Below, piece after piece: positions 24,737 through 31,600 of a stretch of DNA of 64,000 bases (the stretch's first letter is position 1; every line of letters starts with the position of its first letter). This stretch comes from CAXMST01 sp963793415 (GTDB lineage Bacteria; Actinomycetota; Thermoleophilia; Solirubrobacterales; 70-9). The position numbers and the translations under genes are program-made. The notes under the pieces were generated by a model that had not been told where the DNA came from, did no database searches, and saw only the letters and a program-made list of their open reading frames with translations. The stretch lies in contig CAWCAC010000002.1 in assembly GCA_963793415.1 (NCBI GenBank), positions 1,364,001 to 1,428,000 of the forward strand, read 5' to 3'.

Positions 24737-26383
24737 CTAGCGGACGCGGATCCTGGTCGCTTCGGCGTTGCCCTGGACCGCGAGCCGGTAGGAACCCTTG
24801 CGCAGCTCGAGGATCTTCGGGCTCAGTGGCAGCCGGAAGTAGCCCCGGCGCGAGCGCTTGACGCCCTGGGCGAGGGTCCGGCCCTTCTTGTTCGCGAGGC
24901 TCCAGTTGACGAGCACCGAGCCCTGGGGCTCGAGCTGGCTGACCTTGCAGACGACCCGGTAGGAGCCGGACTTCCTGCGCTTGGTCGTGCAGGTGATCTC
25001 ACTCGCCCCCGGTGTAGCGCTTGGGCCTTGCGGTCCCTGTGGGCCGGTCGGACCCTCGGGCCCGGTCGGACCCGTAGGCCCGATCGGCCCCTCGGGGCCT
25101 GTGGGCCCCTCCGGCCCGGTTGGACCCGTGGGCCCGGTCGGACCCTCCGGCCCGGTCGGACCTGTGGGCCCGGTCGGCAGCGGCCCGGCCGTGCCGGCCA
25201 TGGTCGTTGTCGGGTCGGCGCCGCCTGAGTTCGTGAGCGCCGTCAAGGTGCCGGCGCGGGCGCCCTCTGCCTGCGGCGCGAAGCGGACCTCGGCCGCGCA
25301 TGAATCGCCCGGAGCGATCTCGTCGCGGCAGCTGTCGGAGGAGATCAGGAAGTCGTCGGGATCGGCGCCCGCAAAGGCGAAGCCGTCGATCCGCAGAGGA
25401 AGGTTGCCGGTGTTCGTGTAGGTGACGCTCTGCGGAGGGCTCAAGGTGCCCTGGGGGGTTGGCGTCGGAGTACCGAAGGTCAGCGAGCCCGGGCTGGGGG
25501 TGGCGACGGCCTGGGCCGTGACGGCGATGCCGGCGGCGTTGGAGGCGGTCGCGATGAAGTTCAGGTCCGGATTGCTGCCGTCGAGGTTGGCGCGGCCGAT
25601 CGCGCTCGTGTCGAAGTTCGTCCAGTAGAGCTTGTCGGCGTCGACGGCGACGCGGTATGCGCCGGCGCCGGGCACCAGGTCTTGGACTGCGCCCGTGCCG
25701 TCGATGGCCGCACGCCGAAGTGCGCCGGAGTTGGCGGACGTCCAGTAGATATGGCCCGAATCGACGGCAATCCCATTCGGGCCGTCCACGGGGGCGATGA
25801 AGTTCTGGACGGGGTTGCCGCCGTCGAGGTCGGCGCGGCCGATCGAGTTGTCCAGGAAGTTGGTCCAGTAGATGTGGCTGGCGTCGACGGCCACTCCAGC
25901 CGCGTTGTTGCTGGTGATGAAGTTCTGATTGACGCCGGTGCCATCGAGGTTGGCGCGGCCGATCGAGCCGAGCGGGAACTCCCCGTTCACCCAATAGACG
26001 TGCCCGGCGTCGACGGCGACGTCGGCGGGTCTGTTCGCCGTCGGGATGAAGTTCTGATCGACGCCGCTGCCGTCGATGTTGGCGCGGCCGATCGAGGTAC
26101 CGCCCCAGTTCGCCCAGTAGACATGCTCGGCATCGACGGCGAGGCCGTCGGGGGTGTTCGGGCCGGTGATGAAGCTCTGATCGACGCCGCTCGCGTCGAT
26201 GTTGGCCCGACCGATCGCGTTGGAGGAGTAGTTCGACCAATAGATCTGGGCGCCGGCCACGGCGGGCAGAAGAGCGGCCACCGAGCCGGCGCACAGCAGG
26301 CAGAGGGCGAAGGCGAGGGCAAATCGCCCGTGAGCGCCGCTCAGCAACCTCCGAAGCGGTGCACTCAGCCCTTCTGTCCCCAT
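24737..26383 (-). CDS. Secreted YWTD-type beta-propeller protein with collagen-like repeats
   Basis: 548 aa. A signal peptide (FALAFALCLLCAGSVAALL) is followed by six ~41-residue repeats of the form IYWTN..SIGRANLDGS..NFI..AVDA, matching LDL-receptor class B (YWTD) blades, enough for one six-bladed propeller. Next come an ASPM/choice-of-anchor-like domain (LRIDGFAFAGADPDDF) and 17 uninterrupted Gly-Pro-X triplets (25019-25171), then a basic C-terminal domain. ATG 26383 has a GGGGAG site 9 nt upstream; GTG 26422 is less likely. Probably a cell-surface or matrix adhesion protein; binding partner unknown. Confidence 0.85.
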   Translation of the reverse strand: MGTEGLSAPLRRLLSGAHGRFALAFALCLLCAGSVAALLPAVAGAQIYWSNYSSNAIGRANIDASGVDQSFITGPNTPDGLAVDAEHVYWANWGGTSIGRANIDGSGVDQNFIPTANRPADVAVDAGHVYWVNGEFPLGSIGRANLDGTGVNQNFITSNNAAGVAVDASHIYWTNFLDNSIGRADLDGGNPVQNFIAPVDGPNGIAVDSGHIYWTSANSGALRRAAIDGTGAVQDLVPGAGAYRVAVDADKLYWTNFDTSAIGRANLDGSNPDLNFIATASNAAGIAVTAQAVATPSPGSLTFGTPTPTPQGTLSPPQSVTYTNTGNLPLRIDGFAFAGADPDDFLISSDSCRDEIAPGDSCAAEVRFAPQAEGARAGTLTALTNSGGADPTTTMAGTAGPLPTGPTGPTGPEGPTGPTGPTGPEGPTGPEGPIGPTGPTGPEGPTGPQGPQGPSATPGASEITCTTKRRKSGSYRVVCKVSQLEPQGSVLVNWSLANKKGRTLAQGVKRSRRGYFRLPLSPKILELRKGSYRLAVQGNAEATRIRVR

Positions 26384-26497
26384 TTTCCCGTACTCCCCGA
26401 TAACCCGATTACCCGATAGCACCCGAGCGGCAGGAGCCCGAGTTGGTCTGAGCCTACCGGAAAGAGGAATCGCTAATCAGGCGCCACCCTTGGCCCG

Positions 26498-26543
26498 CGA
26501 ACGTCCCTCAACTGCCCCTATAGGACGGTCTCAGGGACGTTCG
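26498..26543. repeat. Palindromic intergenic repeat, copy 3 (46 bp)
   Basis: Perfect 11-bp arms CGAACGTCCCT / AGGGACGTTCG around the CCCCTATAGG core. The core supplies the TAG stop (26518-26520) of the monooxygenase gene, and one arm encodes its last residues (TNVPETVL). Confidence 0.8.
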
Positions 26544-28128
26544 TCGCACGCGGGGCGACACGCTCGAGGCGCTCGAGGCGGTAGTCGTCGAGGGGGTAGC
26601 GGCGGGCGCGCCACATCGTCTCGATCGTCGGCACCGGCCGCAGCGGCACGTCACCGTGGTCGTCGAAGTAATACGAGTTGGCACCGCCGCAGCTCGCCTG
26701 CCAGAAGATCTGGCGCTTGCGCCGCCGCAGCATCTCGGCGAAGTAGCGGTCGTTGGCCTCCTCGGAGACCTCGATCAGGGTCGCGCCGCGCTCGCGCGCA
26801 TGGCTCAGCGCCCGGACGATGTGGCGGTTCTGCGTCTCGACCAGGTTGAAGTAGGAGGAGCCGTTGTAGCCGTAGGGGCCCATCACCATGAAGTAGTTGG
26901 GGAAGTCGGGAACGCTGACGCCCTCGTAGGCCTGGAAGCGGTTCTCGCGCCAGAAGGTCTCCAGGTCCTTGCCGCCGCGCCCCTTCATCGGGTACTTGGG
27001 GAAGTTGCCCGGGTCGAAGACCTTGAACCCGGTCGCCAGCACGAGCACGTCGAACTCGTGCTCGGTCCCGTCCGCGGTCCGGATCCCGCGCTCCGTGATC
27101 TCGGTGATCGCGTTCGTCTCCAGCGCGACGTTTTCGCGGTTGAAGGTCGACAGATAGGTGTTGTGGAAGCTCGGGCGCTTGCAGCCGAGCCCATACTGCG
27201 GCGTCAGCTTCTCCTGCGTCTCAGGGTCGTCGACCTGCTCGCGGATGAACTCCTTCGCCTGCTTCTCGAACAGCGTCGCCAGCTTCAGCGGCCGGTAGTA
27301 GTGGGCCGAGAGCGGGAAGGTGAGCTCGACGAACGCCTGGCTCAGAAGCCGCGCCGCCTCCTGCGCGCCGGGAACCTTGGCGAGCGCCCAGCGGACCGAG
27401 CGTGGCATCGGCTTGTCGAACTTCGGCAGACACCAGATCGGCGTCCGCTGAAAGACGGTCAGCTGCTCGACCTCGGGCGCGATCTCGGGGATCAGCTGCA
27501 CGGCCGAGGCGCCGGTCCCGATCACCGCGACCCGCTTGCCGGCGAGCTCCGCGTCCGCGTCCCAGCGGGCGGTGTGGATCGTCTCGCCGGCGAACGAATC
27601 GACGCCGGGGATCTCCGGCTTCTTCGGCACCGTCAGTACGCCGCTGGCGTCGACGATGTCGCGGACGACGAGCTCGTCGCCGGCGTCGGTCTCGACCCGC
27701 CAGGCGTGAATTTCCTCGTCGAAGCGGGCGCCGGTGATCTTCGTGTTGAAGCGGGTCTTGTCCTCGAGCCGGTGCTCGTGCGCGCAGCGCTCGGCATAGG
27801 CGCGCAGCTCCTCGCCCGGGGCGTAGGTGCGGGACCAGTCGGCGCTCTTCGCGAACGAGTACTGGTAGGAGAAGGAGGGGATGTCGACCGCGAGGCCGGG
27901 GTAGCGGTTCCAGTACCAGGTGCCGCCGAAGCCTTCACCCTGTTCGACGATCAGGTAGTCGCGGATGCCGGCCTTCTCGAGCCCGACCGCGGTGCCGATC
28001 CCCGAGAAGCCGGCGCCGACGATCAGGATCTCGTGGTCGAGGCTGGAGGGGGAGGGGGAGGGGGACGCTGGGGCCTCGGAGACGCCGAGCGGCCCGGCGC
28101 CGTTGCCGTTTTCGCCGTTCGAGGGGAT
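26518..28128 (-). CDS. Flavin-binding monooxygenase (Baeyer-Villiger type) with apparent ATC start
   Basis: 536 aa if begun at ATC 28128. FAD motif ILIVGAGFSGIG, then GGTWYWNRYPGLAVDIPS, NADPH motif VAVIGTGASAVQLIPEI and the DVLVLATGFKVF motif make a class B flavin monooxygenase, which uses NADPH and O2 to oxidise ketones or heteroatoms. The only canonical start in frame (GTG 27630) would remove the FAD domain; no ATG/GTG/TTG lies in frame between 27630 and the divergent cupin gene. TAGGAT ends 7 nt before the ATC. Residues about 20-27 come from a (CCCTCC)3 tract encoding Pro-Ser. The stop lies in the palindromic repeat. Confidence 0.9.
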   Translation of the reverse strand: MPSNGENGNGAGPLGVSEAPASPSPSPSSLDHEILIVGAGFSGIGTAVGLEKAGIRDYLIVEQGEGFGGTWYWNRYPGLAVDIPSFSYQYSFAKSADWSRTYAPGEELRAYAERCAHEHRLEDKTRFNTKITGARFDEEIHAWRVETDAGDELVVRDIVDASGVLTVPKKPEIPGVDSFAGETIHTARWDADAELAGKRVAVIGTGASAVQLIPEIAPEVEQLTVFQRTPIWCLPKFDKPMPRSVRWALAKVPGAQEAARLLSQAFVELTFPLSAHYYRPLKLATLFEKQAKEFIREQVDDPETQEKLTPQYGLGCKRPSFHNTYLSTFNRENVALETNAITEITERGIRTADGTEHEFDVLVLATGFKVFDPGNFPKYPMKGRGGKDLETFWRENRFQAYEGVSVPDFPNYFMVMGPYGYNGSSYFNLVETQNRHIVRALSHARERGATLIEVSEEANDRYFAEMLRRRKRQIFWQASCGGANSYYFDDHGDVPLRPVPTIETMWRARRYPLDDYRLERLERVAPRATNVPETVL

Positions 28129-28135
28129 GAAATCG

Positions 28136-28141
28136 ATCCTA
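28136..28141 (-). promoter_or_regulatory. -10 box for monooxygenase gene (leaderless, ATC start)
   Basis: TAGGAT on the minus strand, followed by 7 nt (cgatttc) and ATC at 28128, the spacing seen at ordinary leaderless starts nearby. Confidence 0.5.
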
Positions 28142-28203
28142 GCTGGCCGGCCAGCCGCTGTCGACGGGGGATTGCCGATCCCCGATCCGGGTACGTCACC
28201 GAC

Positions 28204-28695
28204 ATGGCAGAGGAGACGGAGACCAACTCAGATCAGGGCGCCGACGACGACGAGCAGCGGGCCGAGGCCGACTTCACGATCGCCGCCGCCGACAGCGCCG
28301 AGGATTCCTACGCCGACAGCGACGTGCCCGGCGAGTTCCGGCGGCTGACCGAGGCGCTCGGGGCCGAGCAGGTCGCGATCACCCTGATCCGCGTGCCGCC
28401 CTACTCCGACTTCGAGCAGGGAACCGGCCACCGCCACGAGCAGATCGAAGAGCTCTACCTCGTCACCGAGGGGACGCTGACGATGCGCTTCGGCGAGGAG
28501 GTGCACGAGGTCGGCGCCGGCAACGTCGTCCGGGTCGGGCCGGGGACCGTCCGCTCGCACCGCAACGAGGGTCCCGAGCCGGTCGAGATGTGGACGATCT
28601 CGAAGCAGGTCGAGGTCTCCGACTCGGTCAAGGTCGACGACTTCTGGGAGCCCTCCGAGGACGCCCGCCAGACCGCCCGCGACGCCGAGGACTGA
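28204..28695 (+). CDS. Cupin-domain protein
   Basis: 163 aa. A disordered acidic N-terminus is followed by a single cupin domain: GTGHRHEQIEELYLVTEG carries two His and one Glu of metal-binding motif 1, and GPGTVRSHRNEG the motif-2 His. The product could be a small metal-dependent enzyme or a binding protein; no substrate can be named. It diverges from the monooxygenase, 75 bp apart. TACGTC lies 6 nt before ATG 28204, so it may also be leaderless. The long frame upstream is antisense shadow. Confidence 0.82.
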   Translation: MAEETETNSDQGADDDEQRAEADFTIAAADSAEDSYADSDVPGEFRRLTEALGAEQVAITLIRVPPYSDFEQGTGHRHEQIEELYLVTEGTLTMRFGEEVHEVGAGNVVRVGPGTVRSHRNEGPEPVEMWTISKQVEVSDSVKVDDFWEPSEDARQTARDAED

Positions 28696-28720
28696 GCCCG
28701 CCGGTCCGCCACAGCCCGGC

Positions 28721-28726
28721 TAGTCT
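28721..28726 (+). promoter_or_regulatory. -10 box for GNAT gene
   Basis: TAGTCT, 8 nt before ATG 28735; leaderless arrangement. Confidence 0.5.
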
Positions 28727-28734
28727 GCGAGGCG

Positions 28735-29535
28735 ATGGCGGCGGAGACAGAGGACACGGACGGGGAGCGCGAGGACCGGGTCCGGCGCGTGCTCGACTGG
28801 CAGCACAACGCCCAGCACGCGATCTGCGACGTGGTCGAGCCCTGGGCGCACGGCACCGTGGTCCGCGCCGCCACCTACCCCGACTACTGGGACTACAACC
28901 TGGTCCGGGTCGAGCAGCCCCTGACGCTCTCGACCGAAGAGCTGGTCGCCTTCACCGACGAGGTCCTCGACGGCCTCACTCATCGCCGTGTCGACTTCGA
29001 CGACGCCGCCGTCGCCGAGCCCTACCGGCTCGAGCTCGAGCCAGCCGGCTGGTTCACGACCAAGCTCGTCTGGATGCGGCACGGGGGAGAGGTCCCCGAG
29101 GGCGTCGCCTCCCCCGGCACCCCTGAGCTGGAGCTCGAGGAGGTCGGCTACGACGAGGCGCACGAGCTCCGCGTCGCCTGGCACGTCGAGGACTTCCCCG
29201 AGGTCGACCCCGGCAACTACCACCGCCAGGCCCGCGAGGTCGCCCTCGCCAAGGGAGCCCAGGTCCTGATCAGCCGCGAGGGCGGCGAGGTCGTCTCCTT
29301 CGCCCAGCTCGAGCGCGCCGGCGGCTCCGCCGAGATCACCCAGGTCTACGTCCACCCCGACCACCGCGTCGGCGGCCGCGGCACCGCGATGACCCGCGCC
29401 GCGATCGAGGCGGCCGCCGACGCCGACGACCTCTGGATCTGCGCCGACGCCGACGACCGCGCCAAGGACCTCTACGCGAAGCTTGGCTTCGAGACGATCA
29501 CCTTCACGACCGAGCTGACGAAGCGGCCCGAGTAG
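28735..29535 (+). CDS. GNAT-family N-acetyltransferase
   Basis: 266 aa. The acetyl-CoA-binding motif A appears as ITQVYVHPDHRVGGRGTAM (about residues 203-221), followed by the LWICADADDRAKDLYAKLGF motif B strand and helix. An N-terminal ~120-residue extension (WAHGTVVRAATYPDYWDYN) is typical of a two-lobed GNAT group of unknown substrate. Complete, starts at ATG 28735. Confidence 0.87.
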   Translation: MAAETEDTDGEREDRVRRVLDWQHNAQHAICDVVEPWAHGTVVRAATYPDYWDYNLVRVEQPLTLSTEELVAFTDEVLDGLTHRRVDFDDAAVAEPYRLELEPAGWFTTKLVWMRHGGEVPEGVASPGTPELELEEVGYDEAHELRVAWHVEDFPEVDPGNYHRQAREVALAKGAQVLISREGGEVVSFAQLERAGGSAEITQVYVHPDHRVGGRGTAMTRAAIEAAADADDLWICADADDRAKDLYAKLGFETITFTTELTKRPE

Positions 29536-29544
29536 CGATGGCCC

Positions 29545-29910
29545 TCAGCCGTCGCTGACCCAGCGCTTCGCTTCCTCGAGCTCGTCGCCCGCGAAGGTCC
29601 GCACCTCGGCCGGGGTGAGGAAGCCGGCTGCCTTGAGCATGTGGCGATAGCCGTCGTGGTCGGTGACCAGTGCAATTCGCCGCCAAGCGAACGGGTGGCG
29701 CATCCCGACTTTCGTGTCATCCCACATCGCCGTCCCTGTGTAAGCCTCGAACTCGTCTCCCAGTACGTAGAGCAGGTTCAGCTTCTGACGACCCTCGAGC
29801 GCCCGCTCAATCGCCGGAATCAGCGCGGTCTCGTAGTCCTCGCCGGTGACGTGACCTTTCGCCTCGAAGCCGAGAACGTCGTCCGGGAGGTCTTCGATCA
29901 GCTCGATCAT
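29545..29910 (-). CDS. SpoIIAA/STAS-like protein (DUF3478 type)
   Basis: 121 aa. The sequence FEAKGHVTGEDYETALIPAI ... LNLLYVLGDEFEAYTGTAMWDD ... FAWRRIALVTDHDGYRHML matches the SpoIIAA-like family, a STAS-type fold without an obvious phospho-serine site. Start ATG 29910 overlaps the ArsC-like gene's stop by 4 bp, so they are coupled. Function unknown; possibly a stress or lipid-binding protein. Confidence 0.8.
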   Translation of the reverse strand: MIELIEDLPDDVLGFEAKGHVTGEDYETALIPAIERALEGRQKLNLLYVLGDEFEAYTGTAMWDDTKVGMRHPFAWRRIALVTDHDGYRHMLKAAGFLTPAEVRTFAGDELEEAKRWVSDG

Positions 29911-30269
29911 CCGAGCAGCTCGCTGACGTTCTCGGGCGGGCGGCCGACGACCGCGCGGCCGTCGTCGCGGATCACGACGGGGCGCTCGATCAGCTTCGGG
30001 TTCGCCGACATGATCCGGATCCACTCCTCACGCTCTGCCTCGTCCTTGATCAGGTCCTTGAGCCCGGTCTCTTTGGCCAGCGGTTCGCCCATCCGCGCCA
30101 GCTCCCAGGGCTCGAGCCCGAGCAGCGCCAACGTCTCCGCCAGTTCGGCCGGGCTCGGAGGGTCCTCGAGGTAGAGGCGCACCTGCGGCTCGATTCCCGC
30201 CTCCTCGATCAGCGCCAGCGTCTGCCGGCTCTTGCTGCAGCGGGGGTTGTGCCAGATCGCCAGGGTCAC
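29907..30269 (-). CDS. arsC: ArsC-family (glutaredoxin-type) reductase
   Basis: 120 aa. The catalytic Cys lies in IWHNPRCSKSRQTLALIE, and RPVVIRDDGRAVVGRPPENV is the C-terminal ArsC signature including the Arg that contacts oxyanion. It may reduce arsenate with glutathione/glutaredoxin, but no ars operon genes are nearby and the family includes Spx-like and YfgD-like members. GTG 30269 has TACGGT 7 nt upstream, so it is leaderless. Confidence 0.85.
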   Translation of the reverse strand: MTLAIWHNPRCSKSRQTLALIEEAGIEPQVRLYLEDPPSPAELAETLALLGLEPWELARMGEPLAKETGLKDLIKDEAEREEWIRIMSANPKLIERPVVIRDDGRAVVGRPPENVSELLG

Positions 30270-30276
30270 GGTCAGG

Positions 30277-30282
30277 ACCGTA
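30277..30282 (-). promoter_or_regulatory. -10 box for arsC-like gene
   Basis: TACGGT on the minus strand, 7 nt before GTG 30269. The identical hexamer and spacing precede the antitoxin at 30995. Confidence 0.5.
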
Positions 30283-30345
30283 TCGCGCCCGATCGGGTCG
30301 CCGCGACTGCGGCTTTCTCGCCGCCCGCCGCCGGCCGGCTGGGGC

Positions 30346-30756
30346 TCAGACCGCAAGTACGTCGAGCGCCGGGTGTGCCGACGCCATCGCCGCGAAGTCG
30401 TCGTCTTGTGTGAGCACGGGCAGGCCATGCTCGATCGCGGTGGCGGCGATCAGCGCGTCGTTGAGCTTGATGCCGCGGAGGCGCGCTCGGCGGCAGTCAT
30501 CGACGAGACGCGCCCATGTCGTCATCACCGCCTCGCTCACCGGAATCGGGTCGGCGCTCCGCGCGAGCGCCAGGGTGTCCGCCCGCCGCGATCGGGCGGA
30601 GCGACTGGAGGCGGCGAGGACTCCGAGTTGCAGCTCCCCGATCGTGATCACCGAGACAGCGATCCTGGCGGGTAACGACCCCAGCGGGCGCCCGTCCTCG
30701 CGTGCGATGAAGACGGAGGTGTCCGCGAGGCCCGCTTCGACGGCGGCGGCGCTCAC
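30346..30756 (-). CDS. PIN-domain toxin (VapC family), module 2
   Basis: 136 aa. LADTSVFIAREDGRP, VITIGELQLG, KLNDALIAATA and VLTQDDDFAAM give the four conserved acidic positions of VapC ribonucleases. GTG 30756 overlaps the antitoxin stop as GTGA, the same coupling as modules 1 and 4. Confidence 0.9.
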   Translation of the reverse strand: MSAAAVEAGLADTSVFIAREDGRPLGSLPARIAVSVITIGELQLGVLAASSRSARSRRADTLALARSADPIPVSEAVMTTWARLVDDCRRARLRGIKLNDALIAATAIEHGLPVLTQDDDFAAMASAHPALDVLAV

Positions 30757-30995
30757 AGTTCGTCGAGTGTCTGACCGGCGACCCGGTCGAGGTCGCTCGC
30801 GAGACCCGGGTCGGTGGAACGTTGCTCGAGCTCCCGACCGAGCTGCTCGCCACTGATCCACCGGCTCCGCCGGCCGTGGGGGACGATGTCCGCGACGGGC
30901 GCTCCGCGCACTGTCAGGGTGACGCGCTCGCCGGACTCGACTGCGGCGATCACATCGGAGGTCCGATTTCGTAGCTCTCGTACCCCGACATCCAT
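30753..30995 (-). CDS. Phd/YefM-type antitoxin, module 2
   Basis: 80 aa. MDVGVRELRNRTSDVIAAVE plus GERVTLTVRGAPVADIVP is a textbook Phd/YefM N-terminal DNA-binding domain; the C-terminus is a toxin-binding acidic helix. ATG 30995 has TACGGT 7 nt upstream, so it is leaderless. The fold differs from the antitoxins of the other three modules. Confidence 0.9.
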   Translation of the reverse strand: MDVGVRELRNRTSDVIAAVESGERVTLTVRGAPVADIVPHGRRSRWISGEQLGRELEQRSTDPGLASDLDRVAGQTLDEL

Positions 30996-31002
30996 GTGCG
31001 AC

Positions 31003-31008
31003 ACCGTA
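31003..31008 (-). promoter_or_regulatory. -10 box for VapBC module 2
   Basis: TACGGT on the minus strand, 7 nt before ATG 30995. Confidence 0.5.
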
Positions 31009-31198
31009 GCACCCGATTCTTCCACAGCTATGCGGAGATCCTCGCCGGCGAGACGAAGCCGGTGGGGGACCCGCAGCAACAGATCTGTGTCGAAACAGCC
31101 TCGATTGCCGGAACGAGCGGCGCCGATCGGGCCGCCGAGCCCCCTGCCCCGCGCGGCCTTATACGGACGAGGGGGGAGAGGCACTTAGGGGTCGCGTC

Positions 31199-31204
31199 TA
31201 AGGT
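31199..31204 (+). promoter_or_regulatory. -10 box for VOC gene
   Basis: TAAGGT, 6 nt before ATG 31211. The 6-nt interval also reads GGAGGC, so a ribosome-binding site is an alternative reading. Confidence 0.4.
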
Positions 31205-31210
31205 GGAGGC

Positions 31211-31600
31211 ATGCCCCTTCCCAGAGTTGCACTGATCGAGTTCCCTGCTGATGACACCGATCGTGCGCTGCGATTCTGGAGGGGAGTGCTCGAGACCGAG
31301 CTCGATCCCCGCTCCGGCGACGAGGGCCAGGGTTGGGTCACGCGCCCTGATTCCAGCGACGCCCCAGGCGCCGCCGACAGCGCCGCGCTCGGCGTCCACG
31401 GCCGCGGCCAAGGCCCCGGCGACACCGTCTCGCTCCCTTATGTAGAGGTCGACGACGTCACTGCCACGGCCGCCCGGGTCGGCGAGCTCGGCGGCACGAT
31501 CATCCACCCGGGCGAGCCCTGGACGATCTGCAAGGACTCCGAGGGCAACCCGTTCGCCCTCGCCCAGCGCGCTTCCGGAACGGAGCAGGCCCGTGGCTAG
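31211..31600 (+). CDS. VOC-family (glyoxalase/bleomycin-resistance fold) protein
   Basis: 129 aa. VALIEFPADDTDRALRFWRG begins the first beta-alpha-beta-beta-beta unit, and VSLPYVEVDDVTATAARVGEL ... ICKDSEGNPFALAQ the second, the usual VOC tandem. Metal ligands of glyoxalase I are not all evident, so it may be a binding protein. Its stop lies inside the start of recQ (8-bp overlap), so both are co-transcribed. Confidence 0.82.
   Translation: MPLPRVALIEFPADDTDRALRFWRGVLETELDPRSGDEGQGWVTRPDSSDAPGAADSAALGVHGRGQGPGDTVSLPYVEVDDVTATAARVGELGGTIIHPGEPWTICKDSEGNPFALAQRASGTEQARG

Noticed and set aside
24981..25421. Plus-strand frame with Gly-Pro-Val repeats
   Set aside because: It is the antisense of the Gly-Pro-X tract in the propeller protein; it lacks any flanking domain or promoter.
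28044..28064. GGAGGG microsatellite as a phase-variable switch
   Set aside because: Three hexamer units only; changes in unit number would keep the frame (multiples of 6), so no phase variation is expected.
26656..28203. Very long plus-strand frame in front of the cupin gene
   Set aside because: Antisense to the monooxygenase; the cupin's own ATG at 28204 begins the homologous part.
31016..31198. Gene between VapBC module 2 and the VOC gene
   Set aside because: Open frames exist on both strands but none has a start context or recognisable pattern.
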